Below are positions 1 through 8,416 of a stretch of 35,451 nt of DNA, in pieces. The stretch's first letter is position 1. Each line of letters opens with the position of its first letter. The notes under the pieces are model-generated. The model made no database searches. It saw nothing but the letters and a program-made list of their open reading frames with translations, and was not told the origin of the DNA. Source of the stretch: Spirochaetia bacterium (lineage in GTDB: Bacteria > Spirochaetota > Spirochaetia > Treponematales > Breznakiellaceae); assembly GCA_025997675.1 (NCBI GenBank), contig BNUX01000024.1, positions 1 to 35,451 on the forward strand, in the 5' to 3' direction. The translations under genes were made by a program, and so were the position numbers.

Positions 1-67
1 AAAACGCAAGGGGAAAACTATACCAATTATGCTGTCAAAACGCCTGTTTTTGCTGTCCAGGGGGAAT

Positions 68-91
68 TTGAGATAAAACTTGAGATAAAAC
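68..91. repeat. Perfect tandem 12-bp duplication
   Basis: TTGAGATAAAAC occurs twice head to tail (68-79 and 80-91) just upstream of the 21-bp array. No gene is recognised in 1-321. The duplication is seen directly; its function is unknown. Confidence 0.8.
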
Positions 92-111
92 GCTTGACAC
101 CGCCCCTTTCA

Positions 112-260
112 GTGGAGCCCCACGAGCGCCGCGTTAGGCGCAACGAGCAGCGCGTTGCGTCTAACGAGCACCGCGTTGCGCCTAACGAGCACCGCGTTGG
201 GCTTAACGAGCACCGCGTTGGGCCTAACGCGCACCACGTTGCGCTCCACGAGCGCCCCCC
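112..260. repeat. 21-bp tandem array 1 (AACGAGCACCGCGTT type)
   Basis: Seven degenerate units start at 121, 142, 163, 184, 205, 226 and 247, so the period is exactly 21 bp. The core AACGAGCACCGCGTT is an imperfect inverted repeat (AACG...CGTT arms). The array is bounded by a 7-bp inverted repeat, GTGGAGC at 112-118 and GCTCCAC at 243-249. Because 21 is a multiple of three, the array stays open in several frames, which produces a 7-residue-periodic reading frame at 94-303 that I do not regard as a gene. The rest of 1-321 holds a 12-bp duplication and a C7 run at 255-261. The period and boundaries match two other arrays in this window although the sequence differs. Confidence 0.85.
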
Positions 261-321
261 CTATACTAAGCGCTTAAAAACTTCTATAGTATGGGCAAAT
301 TGAAATTAACAGGATTTTTTA

Positions 322-2232
322 GTGGTTGTTTCCCGGAAGGCCATACTCAGCTTACTCATTGCCGTGGTGTTATTCGCCGGTTTTACCATCCTGGCGTATA
401 CGAACCTGTTTGATCTGGTGGAAGCCCGGTTCTATAATCCGTCGGTGGTCAAGGCCATAAACCGGGAACTTGCCGGGGATACCCAAACCATAGAGCAATT
501 TTTAGAGGAACTGCAAACCCGTTTTGCCGCCACCCTGGAAGAAGACGCGGTACGGCGGAGTTTTGCCGCCAACCAGAACAGCGACGATATATGGAGACGT
601 TCAGACATCTACGGGGCCCTTATGGAATCCCTGGCGGGCCTCCAATCGGTGCGCTTCATCGACCCCCAGGGGATACGTATCCACTATTCCACCTGGCAGC
701 CCGATATTCTGCGCCGGGGCCGGGACTCCATTAGCTACCAGAATTATACCGAAAGTCCCGGCTATATCCCCTACTGGCAGGTGGAGGCCCCGGATCGCGC
801 AAAGGCGCATATTGTCATAGACGATATTGGGGAGCGGCTCATCTTTTCCCATCCCTTCTACGATTCCTATGGGGTATACCGGGGAACCGCCCTTTTCTCC
901 CTTTCGGTCCGGGCCGTGATGGACCGGATGGCCGAAGCGGGACGGATAAAGGTGGGGGAGGATGTATCGATCATCTCCGAGCCGGCAGGGCTCGTGATCG
1001 GCCTCCCCCATGCGGGAAAAAGCGCCGCCCTCCCCCTGGTCGCCCAAATTTGGCACGAGAACATCCTCTCCCTGGGCAGACTCCATTCCGGGCTTACGGA
1101 CACCGGGCTGGCCCTTATGTCCATGAAAACCACCCAGGGCCTCTACATAGGCCGCCTGGTACCGGAGTCTATCCTGGGTTTCCCCCGGGCCATGCGGATC
1201 ATACTCCTCGCTTCGTTCCTCCTCACGGCCTATCTCATCCTGTTCCTGATCCTCAATATCCGCCAGGACAAGCTGACGATTATCCGGAACCGGATCAAAG
1301 GGCTCCAAATCAACTTGATTAAGGAATATTATGACGCCAAGGGTGATGTGGACTGGGACCGTTGGAGAAAAGAACTGCAGCAGCGCCGGAAGGAACTCCA
1401 TACCGAATTAAAGCGGGGCATCAAGCCCGGGAAAGACACTGAACTTGACACGTTGATTGATAAATCCTGGGACGAACTCCTGGTGGCCATTGGCGGCGCC
1501 GCCGGTGCCGGGCGCAAGGCCGACATTGTGGAGGAGGAATTGGAGGAACTGGAGGAACTGGAGTCATCGGAAATCCGGGAACTTGATCCGTCGGAATTAG
1601 AGGAAAGTGAGGGGGGGGGCGGCAAGGTCAACCCGGCCAGCACGATTGAATTCAGTCCCCTTTCGGAGGAAATAGAAAAACAAAAGGAGGCTGCAGCAAA
1701 ATCCATGGCCGAAAAATTTAAAATCCAATCCCCCTTTCCCGCAATCTTCTCAGGTCTGTCAGAAGAGAAACCGCAGACCGAAGAACCAGAACTTTTGCTG
1801 GAGGAGGAAGATGCGCCCATTGAGCTGCTTGCTCCTGAGGAAGATGAGTCCGTCGAATTGCTATCCGTTGAAGAAGATGAATCCCCCGAACTGCTCTCTG
1901 CTGAGGAAGATGCGCCCATCGAACTGCTGGCTCTTGAGGAAGATGATTCCGAGGCGGAGCCGCAGGCCCCAATGGAAAGCGAGGCGAAGCCGCTGAATAT
2001 GTATTTTGTAAAGCCCCTGCTCTCCGTCCCTTTTTCCGCCGCCCTGAACACAGAAATCAACGTTCTTGAGGTACACGATGTGGATGATGATGCAACTCCG
2101 GAACCGGTTATTGCGAAACGGAATGGGGTTCCGTATATAAACGAAGGTACCCGTAACCCGGACAAGGAAACCATAAAAGGCCTGGACCGGAACTTTAAAC
2201 GCCTGGTCGAATCGGTACTTGTCAACGACTAA
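322..2232 (+). CDS. Two-TM membrane protein with periplasmic cache-like region and acidic repeat tail
   Basis: A 636-residue protein of no named family that I recognise. It starts with GTG. A membrane segment lies at about residues 8-28, followed by an extracytoplasmic region to about 290 that looks like a cache-type sensor (inference from segments such as RFIDPQGIRIHYS). A second membrane segment (about 291-313) and a long charged cytoplasmic tail follow. The tail holds four degenerate 12-residue acidic repeats with an EEDxxxELL pattern at about 495-543 (36-bp units, 1804-1948). A run of nine G at 1611-1619 encodes part of GGGG at about 431-434 and could slip, shifting the tail out of frame. 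No kinase, GGDEF or methyl-accepting domain is visible. It could be a sensor or an envelope scaffold. It is convergent with the M23 gene, with only 2 bp between them. Confidence 0.8.
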   Translation: MVVSRKAILSLLIAVVLFAGFTILAYTNLFDLVEARFYNPSVVKAINRELAGDTQTIEQFLEELQTRFAATLEEDAVRRSFAANQNSDDIWRRSDIYGALMESLAGLQSVRFIDPQGIRIHYSTWQPDILRRGRDSISYQNYTESPGYIPYWQVEAPDRAKAHIVIDDIGERLIFSHPFYDSYGVYRGTALFSLSVRAVMDRMAEAGRIKVGEDVSIISEPAGLVIGLPHAGKSAALPLVAQIWHENILSLGRLHSGLTDTGLALMSMKTTQGLYIGRLVPESILGFPRAMRIILLASFLLTAYLILFLILNIRQDKLTIIRNRIKGLQINLIKEYYDAKGDVDWDRWRKELQQRRKELHTELKRGIKPGKDTELDTLIDKSWDELLVAIGGAAGAGRKADIVEEELEELEELESSEIRELDPSELEESEGGGGKVNPASTIEFSPLSEEIEKQKEAAAKSMAEKFKIQSPFPAIFSGLSEEKPQTEEPELLLEEEDAPIELLAPEEDESVELLSVEEDESPELLSAEEDAPIELLALEEDDSEAEPQAPMESEAKPLNMYFVKPLLSVPFSAALNTEINVLEVHDVDDDATPEPVIAKRNGVPYINEGTRNPDKETIKGLDRNFKRLVESVLVND

Positions 2233-2234
2233 GG

Positions 2235-3158
2235 TTACTTTATCAATGCCCGAGGATTAACCGTGACCCCGTTCTTGTAAACCGTAAAGTGCAGATGGGG
2301 TCCGGTGCTTAACCCGGTGGAGCCGACCTCGCCGATAATCTCCCCGGTGCGGACATAGGCGCCGGTCTGTGTCCGGAACTTGCTCATGTGGCCATACAGG
2401 GTCCGGTACCCGGAATGATGGGTAATCACCACGTAATTACCGGTAGCGGCATCATAGCCCACGGCGGAAACCCTGCCTGCCATGGCTGCCTTTATGGGGG
2501 TACCATGGGGCGCCCCGATATCAAGCCCGGTGTGAAATTGCCGCACCCCGGTAAAGGGGCTGGGCCGGTAGCCGTAAGAGGAGGTAATGTAGCTCCGTAC
2601 CGGCCAGAGGAAAAGATCCCCGTTAATTTCCTGGAGATCTATCCGGGAAAGCCGGGCGCCGGGAATAAACAGGCTGGTATTGGGTTTTATGGTTTCCGAG
2701 AAAAGCTCATTCGCCGTGAGAATGGTCTCAGGGCCGGTTTCGTATTTTTCAGCAATAGAAGCAAGGGTATCCCCTGTTTTTACCGTATAGAGGATACCGT
2801 CCTGGTTAGGGACTTGAAGTATCCTGCCTATTTGCAGCAGCCGGGAATTTTTGATGCCGTTCAGGGACAGCAAAGTATCCTGGTTAAGGCCGAAGGTTTC
2901 CGCCAGAACCCCGATGGTATCCCCCGGCAGAACCTTATAGGAAAAGGAAAGCAGCATCCGGGGTTTGGAATAGAATTCCGGTTCCGGGATACCGGTAGAT
3001 TCCGGCACGGTTAGGGCGGCATTTTCGACATAGGCCATGCCCATACCGTTTTCAGCATCGGGAATCCGAGGAGCAGGAGCCTTTTTCGGGGAATAGCCGG
3101 GGATGGGGGAAAAATAGACAAGCGAAAGAACCATAACCAGTCTGACTATTTTTTGCAT
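2235..3158 (-). CDS. LysM-LysM-M23 (LytM) cell-wall metallopeptidase
   Basis: A secreted peptidoglycan-binding zinc endopeptidase, or a LytM regulator of cell-wall hydrolysis. An N-terminal signal segment (about 1-23) is followed by two LysM modules at about 72-117 and 122-166 (YKVLPGDT and YTVKTGDT starts) and a C-terminal M23 domain from about 183. The zinc and catalytic residues are present: H209 and D213 (HTGLD), H257 (YGHMS) and the HLH motif at 288-290, so it should be active rather than a degenerate EnvC-like activator. It acts in the periplasm. It is the last gene of a leftward run behind the polyprenyl synthase and DUF151 genes, 48 bp after the latter. Family assignment is confident; the exact bond cleaved cannot be told. 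Confidence 0.93.
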   Translation of the reverse strand: MQKIVRLVMVLSLVYFSPIPGYSPKKAPAPRIPDAENGMGMAYVENAALTVPESTGIPEPEFYSKPRMLLSFSYKVLPGDTIGVLAETFGLNQDTLLSLNGIKNSRLLQIGRILQVPNQDGILYTVKTGDTLASIAEKYETGPETILTANELFSETIKPNTSLFIPGARLSRIDLQEINGDLFLWPVRSYITSSYGYRPSPFTGVRQFHTGLDIGAPHGTPIKAAMAGRVSAVGYDAATGNYVVITHHSGYRTLYGHMSKFRTQTGAYVRTGEIIGEVGSTGLSTGPHLHFTVYKNGVTVNPRALIK

Positions 3159-3206
3159 TTTGGTATTCTATATGTTTTTTTTAATAGTGGCAAGTTAAAA
3201 AACGAT

Positions 3207-3812
3207 TTATGATCGCCCATTTCTTCGCTCCTCATCCGGTAAGGCCAAGATATCCCGTATTTCTGCGGCCCGCTCATACTCCTCATCGGCCACCGCCTGG
3301 TCTAATTCCAATTGAAGCACCTCCCGCTCAATGCCCTTTGATCTCCCTAGGATACTATCGGCAGAATTTTCCCCATTATTACCAGTAGTGTCAAGAAAAA
3401 ATTCCACCGGCAATCCCGCCAGATCCGTCACTTTTTTGGCAATAAAGACCGGGCATTTATCACGCACCGCCAGGGCAAGGGCATCGGAAGGCCGGGCATC
3501 CAGGGTCAGGGGATGTTTTTCGGAAAACGCTCTGCCCGTAATGAGGATGCGGGAATAGAAAATACTATCCCTGAAATCGTGAAGCTCCACCCGGTACAGC
3601 GCAAGCCCGTCTTTTTTGATAAGGTCCAGGAGCAGGTCATGGGTAAGGGGCCGGGAAACCACATCCCCCATCCCCAGCAGTATAGCCTGGGCTTCACTTT
3701 CGCCGAGAAAGATGGGGACCACAATTTCGGTGTCCAGGGGCCGCAGCAACACCGCAGTTCCATCCTCCATCCGGGCGATGGTCCATATTTCAGCCTCCAG
3801 CATCTTGTTCAT
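3207..3812 (-). CDS. DUF151 bifunctional nuclease family protein with C-terminal UVR motif
   Basis: A 201-residue protein. The N-terminal ~135 residues form a DUF151/BFN domain, with the typical stretches VVPIFLGESEAQAI and LDARPSDALALAVR. A C-terminal UvrB/UvrC-type helix pair (EREVLQLELDQAVADEEYER, then AAEIRD) follows. The DUF151-UVR combination is known from spirochetes and other bacteria and has been linked to nuclease activity; its cellular role is not settled. The start ATG lies 9 bp after the polyprenyl synthase stop, so the two are probably cotranscribed. No missing key residue is evident. Confidence 0.9.
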   Translation of the reverse strand: MNKMLEAEIWTIARMEDGTAVLLRPLDTEIVVPIFLGESEAQAILLGMGDVVSRPLTHDLLLDLIKKDGLALYRVELHDFRDSIFYSRILITGRAFSEKHPLTLDARPSDALALAVRDKCPVFIAKKVTDLAGLPVEFFLDTTGNNGENSADSILGRSKGIEREVLQLELDQAVADEEYERAAEIRDILALPDEERRNGRS

Positions 3813-3821
3813 ATCCGCCCC

Positions 3822-4853
3822 TTAACTGATCGAATCGATCAAGCCCGCAAGCAATGTCCCGGGAAATGCCCCCCGTGCTTCACCGATAAGCGCAAGCCCC
3901 CGTTTCCCGGCCTCTTCCAGCGCCCCGGAAGCCTCCAGGCAGCCGATAAGCTCCTCCACCTCCGGCGCGCCGACCCCCTCTACGGCGGCCGCCTGAAAAC
4001 AGCGCTGCACCACTTCCCCGGCGTCTTTCTGTCCGTGGAGATAGAGCAGCACCGGAAGGCTCTTCTTCCCCTCCACGATGTCGTCGCCCCGCTTTTTACC
4101 GGGATTCCCGGTGGTCAGGTTTTTCACATCATCCAGAATCTGGAACCCCACCCCCAGTTTCTCCGCCGCCTCCCCGAACGTCCCGGCCCATTGGTCAATC
4201 TCCCCGGCCTCTATCCCCCCGGCGGCGACAGCCCCGTAAACCCCCAGGATCGCCGCGAACCGGGCCAAACAGCCGGTTTTAAGGCGGCACATCAGGTCAT
4301 ATTCCTCCAGGCCCGGCAAAGACCGGTGGTCCCGGTGCCAGCTGATATCCATGGCCTGCCCTAGGTGGAGCCGCCGCATATGCTCCCCCCACAGACGGTA
4401 CACGCCGTTTTTCAGCTCAAGCGGCGCGTCCCAGGCTTCTATACAGGTGAGGGGTAGGAAGTAGAGGAAAGTGCCGGCATTGATCGCCGTATCGGTTCCG
4501 TAGAGGATGTGCGCTGCGGGCTTTCCCCGGCGTTCATCGGAGTTATCTTCTATATCGTCGTGGATAAGGCTGGCGTTGTGGGGCAATTCCACCAGGGGAA
4601 CCAGGGGCAGCGCGCCATCCCCCCCGCCAAGGCTCTCGCAGATCAGGGTAGTCAGCAGGGGACGCCAGCGCTTGCCCCCCCGGGCGATAAGGTCCCAGCC
4701 GGGCAGGGTGAGGGATTTTACGAGCGCAGGGGGAACCGTGCCGGGAAGGCCGGGGAAATTAGTGTGTACCCAGGGGGGAGCCGGGGTTTCCGGTAACTGG
4801 GCGTTCAAAACCGCTTCTATTTTTTCCAGGCGGCGGGTATACTGTGGGTCCAT
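3822..4853 (-). CDS. Polyprenyl diphosphate synthase (FPP/GGPP synthase family)
   Basis: A trans-isoprenyl diphosphate synthase that condenses IPP with allylic diphosphates to make prenyl chains for lipid carriers or quinone-like molecules. The first aspartate-rich motif is in LIHDDIEDNSDERRG and the second is in GFQILDDVKN; both retain the metal-binding aspartates, so it should be active. At 343 residues it is slightly longer than IspA-type enzymes. Product length is set by residues before the first motif and cannot be assigned here. It is first in the leftward run with the DUF151 and M23 genes. The ATG at 4853 lies about 60 bp from an operator-like palindrome belonging to the divergent ATPase gene. 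Confidence 0.92.
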   Translation of the reverse strand: MDPQYTRRLEKIEAVLNAQLPETPAPPWVHTNFPGLPGTVPPALVKSLTLPGWDLIARGGKRWRPLLTTLICESLGGGDGALPLVPLVELPHNASLIHDDIEDNSDERRGKPAAHILYGTDTAINAGTFLYFLPLTCIEAWDAPLELKNGVYRLWGEHMRRLHLGQAMDISWHRDHRSLPGLEEYDLMCRLKTGCLARFAAILGVYGAVAAGGIEAGEIDQWAGTFGEAAEKLGVGFQILDDVKNLTTGNPGKKRGDDIVEGKKSLPVLLYLHGQKDAGEVVQRCFQAAAVEGVGAPEVEELIGCLEASGALEEAGKRGLALIGEARGAFPGTLLAGLIDSIS

Positions 4854-4913
4854 GGGATAAGTTTATACGATGGATACGTCCGGGGAAAAGACCCTGGGGG
4901 AAAGAGACGATAT

Positions 4914-4971
4914 TTATCAGTTATAACTGCTAAAATTAATATTTTCCCTTGATTATCAGTTATAAGTGCTA
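4914..4971. promoter_or_regulatory. Two copies of a TTATCAGTTATAA palindrome, probable operator
   Basis: Copy 1 at 4914-4933 (TTATCAGTTATAACTGCTAA) is a palindrome with one mismatched pair and a perfect 12-bp centre CAGTTATAACTG. Copy 2 at 4953-4971 matches the first 13 bases and then diverges at one centre base. Starts are 39 bp apart. Copy 2 lies between the predicted -35 and -10 boxes of the DUF4143 ATPase gene, an ideal place for repression. The binding protein is unknown; autoregulation is an inference. Confidence 0.6.
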
Positions 4972-4977
4972 TATATT
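4949..4977 (+). promoter_or_regulatory. Sigma70-like promoter of the DUF4143 ATPase gene
   Basis: TTGATT at 4949-4954, a 17-bp spacer and TATATT at 4972-4977. The expected start point is near 4984, which is the A of the chosen ATG. There is no Shine-Dalgarno upstream, so the mRNA is probably leaderless. Confidence 0.5.
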
Positions 4978-4983
4978 CTCAAT

Positions 4984-6192
4984 ATGGTACGGCGGAATGT
5001 TTATATAGAGCGGGTCCAGCCCTTTATTAACAAGGATTTGATCAAGGTTATCACCGGAATCAGGCGGTGCGGCAAATCGGTTATTTTGGAGCTCATAAAG
5101 GAGGAACTTATCAAAACGGGGGTAAACCCCGGAAATATCCTGAGCTTTAATTTTGAGGATATGGAATACACCCCCCTCTGTACCGCAGAAGCCTTACATG
5201 AACACCTAAAGGAAAAAATCGCTGGTATTTCGGGAAAGGTGTACCTCTTTTTTGATGAAATCCAGGAAGTGGCGGATTGGGAAACCTGCGTCAATTCCCT
5301 GCGGGTTCGTTTTGATACGGATATTTACCTTACCGGCTCCAACGCCGCCCTTTTATCCGGAGAATTAGCCACCTACTTGGCGGGGCGTTATGTGGAAATC
5401 CTTATCTACCCTTTTTCGTTTGCGGAATTTCTGGAACTTTACCGGACCCAGGAACCGGCCATTACGGAAGGCAAAGCGTTTACCAAATATATCACTCTGG
5501 GGGGGATGCCCTTTTTGCATAACCTGCGGTTTAACGAGGACGCTTCTTTCCAATATTTGAAGGATGTGTATAATTCGGTGGTGTTGAAGGACATCGTCAG
5601 GCGAAACAGTATCCGGGAAACCGACCTGTTGGAACGTATTATTTTGTATGTGATATCCAATGCGGGACAGCCCTTTTCCGCCACCAGCCTGTCCAAATTT
5701 TTTAAAAGCGCAAACCGTGTGGCAGCGCCGGAAACCATCCTGCATTACCTCAAGGCCTCTGAAAACGCTTTTTTATTTTATCAGGCAAAGCGGCAGGATC
5801 TTAAGGGCAAAAAAATTCTTACGGTGCATGATAAATACTATATTGCCGACCACGGTCTGGGCGCGGCGGTCTGCGGCAGAACGGCCATTGACATTAACCT
5901 GATTCTGGAAAATCTGGTTTACCTGGAACTGCGCCGCCGGGGCTACAGCGTTACTGTGGGTAAGGTAGGAGAAAAGGAAATCGACTTTGTGGGGGAAAAC
6001 CAGGAGGAGCGGATATACATCCAGGTTGCCTATCTGCTGGCAGCGCCGGAAACCATTGCACGGGAGTTCGGATCCCTGCTTGCTATACGGGACAATTGCC
6101 CTAAGTATGTGCTGAGCATGGACGAAGTTGATTTTAGCCGGGAAGGGATTGTTCATAGGAATGTGCGGGAGTGGCTGCTGGGGAGATGCTGA
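4984..6192 (+). CDS. AAA ATPase with C-terminal DUF4143 domain
   Basis: A P-loop ATPase of the AAA_14/DUF4143 group, common in accessory DNA of anaerobes; its function is not established. Counting from an upstream GTG at 4966, Walker A is GIRRCGKS at 31-38, Walker B is in VYLFFDEIQEV, and a sensor-like YLTGSNAALLSGE follows. The C-terminal half carries the DUF4143 nuclease-like element GEKEIDFV. I prefer ATG 4984 (residue 7 of the longer frame), because 4966 lies within the second operator copy and ahead of the predicted transcription start. It stands alone between the polyprenyl synthase and rlmE. The promoter has palindromes and no Shine-Dalgarno. Similar genes are often multi-copy and horizontally spread. 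Confidence 0.85.
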   Translation: MVRRNVYIERVQPFINKDLIKVITGIRRCGKSVILELIKEELIKTGVNPGNILSFNFEDMEYTPLCTAEALHEHLKEKIAGISGKVYLFFDEIQEVADWETCVNSLRVRFDTDIYLTGSNAALLSGELATYLAGRYVEILIYPFSFAEFLELYRTQEPAITEGKAFTKYITLGGMPFLHNLRFNEDASFQYLKDVYNSVVLKDIVRRNSIRETDLLERIILYVISNAGQPFSATSLSKFFKSANRVAAPETILHYLKASENAFLFYQAKRQDLKGKKILTVHDKYYIADHGLGAAVCGRTAIDINLILENLVYLELRRRGYSVTVGKVGEKEIDFVGENQEERIYIQVAYLLAAPETIAREFGSLLAIRDNCPKYVLSMDEVDFSREGIVHRNVREWLLGRC

Positions 6193-6239
6193 AGGAGAGT
6201 AAATACTTTTGAAGGTATACTGGGAACTCAAGGGCTAAC

Positions 6240-6884
6240 ATGGCAAACTACGAAAAACTCGACCACTGGTCACTCAAAGCCCAAAAGGAAGGCTACCCCG
6301 CCCGCTCGGTGTACAAACTGAAGGAGATGGATGAGAAGTTCGGCCTGTTCCGTCCCTCCTCGGCGGCGCTAAAGGTGCTGGATCTGGGGGCCGCGCCGGG
6401 AAGCTGGAGCCTCTACGCCCTGCGGAAACTTGACACTCGCTCACACCTACCGGTGTGCAGCCTCCTGACCGCCGTAGACCTCTCCCCCCTTTCCCGGCAG
6501 TACGACAAGGGGCTTTTTGATGGGGAAAACTGCTGTTTTATCCAGGGTGATATTACCGCAGCCCTTATCCGGGAAGCCATCCACGCCCGGAGTCCCTTCA
6601 ATCTGGTGATTAGCGATGCTGCGCCTTCCACCACGGGGAACCGTTCCGTTGACACCCTCCGTTCCCTGGCCTTGGCGGAGGCGGTCCTGGACTATGCCGA
6701 AAGATCCCTGGCAAGCGGCGGTAACCTCGTCGTAAAAGTGTTTCAGGGCGGGGATACCGCGTCGATACTCAAACGCATACGGGAACTTTTCAAAACCGGC
6801 AAAAGCTTCAAGCCCGAAGCCTGCCGCAGTGAATCCTTTGAAACCTACTACCTTGGGCTGGGGAGGAATACTAATGTTGGATAA
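6240..6884 (+). CDS. rlmE: 23S rRNA (uridine-2'-O-)-methyltransferase RlmE (FtsJ/RrmJ)
   Basis: An SAM-dependent methyltransferase expected to 2'-O-methylate the A-loop uridine of 23S rRNA on the large subunit. The SAM motif is VLDLGAAPGSWS (about 46-57). The K-D-K-E catalytic tetrad is visible as K27 (SVYKLKE), D126 (VISDAAPS), K166 (LVVKVFQGGD) and E201 (SFETYYL). Length 214 is normal for the family. The 3' end overlaps the next gene by 11 bp, indicating translational coupling. Confidence is high for the family; other FtsJ-like activities are less likely given the length and tetrad. Confidence 0.92.
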   Translation: MANYEKLDHWSLKAQKEGYPARSVYKLKEMDEKFGLFRPSSAALKVLDLGAAPGSWSLYALRKLDTRSHLPVCSLLTAVDLSPLSRQYDKGLFDGENCCFIQGDITAALIREAIHARSPFNLVISDAAPSTTGNRSVDTLRSLALAEAVLDYAERSLASGGNLVVKVFQGGDTASILKRIRELFKTGKSFKPEACRSESFETYYLGLGRNTNVG

Positions 6885-7767
6885 AGAGGAACGGTTCATT
6901 CAGACAATGGAAAAAGTGATAAACCTCTCCTGCAAACGCCTGCCGGACGATGTATACGCAAAGCTCGGGGAACTGCGTGAAAAAGAGGACAGCCCCCTGC
7001 AGAAAAGTATCTACGACACCTATTTTGACAACCTGGAAAAGGCCATACGATATGACCGCCCCTGCTGTCAGGACACGGGACTCCCCCACTTTTACCTAAA
7101 GGCGGGAACCGGTTTCCCCTACCTCGGCATGATACCCCAGGGCCTGACAGAAGCGGTGCGCAGGGCCACGATCAGCGTTCCCCTGCGGCCCAACGCGGTG
7201 GACTACTTTGAGGAAATTAACACCGGAGACAATACCGGTGAGCGCATGCCCTGGATCAACTGGGACATCTCGGGCGATAGCAGCGACCTTGAGGTCACCT
7301 CCTACTTTGCCGGCGCGGGTTGCTGTCTCCCCGGCAGGGCCCAGGTCTTCAAGCCCTCCGAGGGGTATGCCGCCGTGGTCCGCATGGTCTTTGACGCGGT
7401 ATCCGATCCGGGGCTCAACGCCTGCCCGCCCCTGATCATCGGCATAGGCCTGGGGCACAATATCGAAAACGCCGCACTCCTTTCCAAAAAAGCCTACCTC
7501 CGCCCGCTGGGTACAAAGCACCATCACCCAAAGGGCGCTCGGTTGGAAGCGGACATCCTTGAGGGGCTGAACAAACTCGGTATCGGCGCCCAGGGGCTGC
7601 CGGGGAATTCTGCGGTCATGGCGGTGCATATCGAATCTTCATCCCGGCACACCGCTACTATTGCTGCGGCGGTAAACACCGCCTGTTATATCCATCGCCG
7701 CAGTATTATTACGTTCCACGAGGACATGAGCTATGAAATTGCCACCCACAAGGGGGCGTTAGTATGA
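6874..7767 (+). CDS. Class I fumarase/tartrate dehydratase, alpha subunit
   Basis: The catalytic iron-sulfur subunit of a two-subunit class I hydro-lyase (fumarase or L(+)-tartrate dehydratase). I chose ATG 6874 because GGGGAGG lies seven bases upstream and the product then begins as family members do; an upstream in-frame ATG (6829) lies inside rlmE without support. In the 297-residue product C65 (RPCCQDTG), C184 (NACPP) and C271 (TACY) fit the three ligands of the [4Fe-4S] cluster. The segment FAGAGCCLPGRAQVF (145-159) sits where relatives have a glycine-rich substrate loop and carries two extra cysteines. Substrate is uncertain: fumarate/malate is likely, tartrate possible. The gene overlaps the beta gene by ATGA. 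Confidence 0.88.
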   Translation: MLDKEERFIQTMEKVINLSCKRLPDDVYAKLGELREKEDSPLQKSIYDTYFDNLEKAIRYDRPCCQDTGLPHFYLKAGTGFPYLGMIPQGLTEAVRRATISVPLRPNAVDYFEEINTGDNTGERMPWINWDISGDSSDLEVTSYFAGAGCCLPGRAQVFKPSEGYAAVVRMVFDAVSDPGLNACPPLIIGIGLGHNIENAALLSKKAYLRPLGTKHHHPKGARLEADILEGLNKLGIGAQGLPGNSAVMAVHIESSSRHTATIAAAVNTACYIHRRSIITFHEDMSYEIATHKGALV

Positions 7768-8372
7768 AACGAATACTGACCACACCCATCGGGATTGAGG
7801 GAATCCGGGACCTGCGTGCCGGGGATGTGTTTTACCTTTCAGGTCGGGTCATAACCGGGAGGGACGATGTGCACCGCCGCATAGTCCGGGAGAAGATGGT
7901 TTCCCCGGTGGGCTTCCGCAGTATTGCGCTGTTCCACGCGGGGCCCATCGTCCGGGAAGACCCCGGCACGAACACCCTCATCTCGGTGGGGCCAACCACG
8001 TCCATGCGCATGGAGGACCTTACGGCGGAGTTCATCGCCCTTACCGGAGTACGGGTGATCATCGGCAAGGGCGGCATGGGGCCTAAGACCGCCGCCGCTT
8101 GTAAAACACATGGGGCTATCCACTGCGTTTTTCCCGGAGGCTGCGCGGTCACCGCCGCCGCATTGGTGGAGGAGATTGAGGCGGTCCACTGGCGGGAACT
8201 GGGGATGCCCGAATGTCTGTGGGTGCTGCGGGTACGGGAGTTTGGGCCCCTGATCGTTACCATTGATACCGAAGGGAACAACCTCTACGGCGAAAACAAG
8301 CGGCTTTACGCGGAACGGAAGGATGCGGCCCTGGCGCCGATTATTGAGAGCCTGCGGGATATGATGGGCTGA
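7764..8372 (+). CDS. Class I fumarase/tartrate dehydratase, beta subunit
   Basis: A 202-residue partner of the preceding alpha subunit, equivalent to the C-terminal domain of single-chain class I fumarases. Recognisable family stretches are GDVFYLSGRVITGRD, HAGPIV, SVGPTTSMRM and IIGKGGMG, which form the substrate-binding swivelling domain. The ATG overlaps the alpha stop by 4 bp, so the two subunits should be made in equal amounts. Together they would interconvert fumarate and malate, or an analogous pair, in the cytoplasm. The enzyme is oxygen-sensitive in this family, in keeping with an anaerobe (inference). Confidence 0.9.
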   Translation: MKRILTTPIGIEGIRDLRAGDVFYLSGRVITGRDDVHRRIVREKMVSPVGFRSIALFHAGPIVREDPGTNTLISVGPTTSMRMEDLTAEFIALTGVRVIIGKGGMGPKTAAACKTHGAIHCVFPGGCAVTAAALVEEIEAVHWRELGMPECLWVLRVREFGPLIVTIDTEGNNLYGENKRLYAERKDAALAPIIESLRDMMG

Positions 8373-8416
8373 TTGATCCGAGGTGAAAACTATGCTATAA
8401 AAGGACAGCGGAATAG

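Noticed and set aside
31..58. Hairpin near CAAAACGCCTGTTTTTG
   Set aside because: Short, bulged stem without a T-run; too weak to call a terminator.
239..267. Promoter TTGCGC - TATACT at the end of array 1
   Set aside because: The -35 matches only three of six bases and distance to the GTG start is not informative.
94..303. Open frame with 7-residue repeats
   Set aside because: Follows from the 21-bp period of array 1; other frames are open too, and there is no start signal or homology.
1329..2225. Serine-rich minus-strand frame
   Set aside because: Mirror of the acidic repeat tail of the 322-2232 gene.
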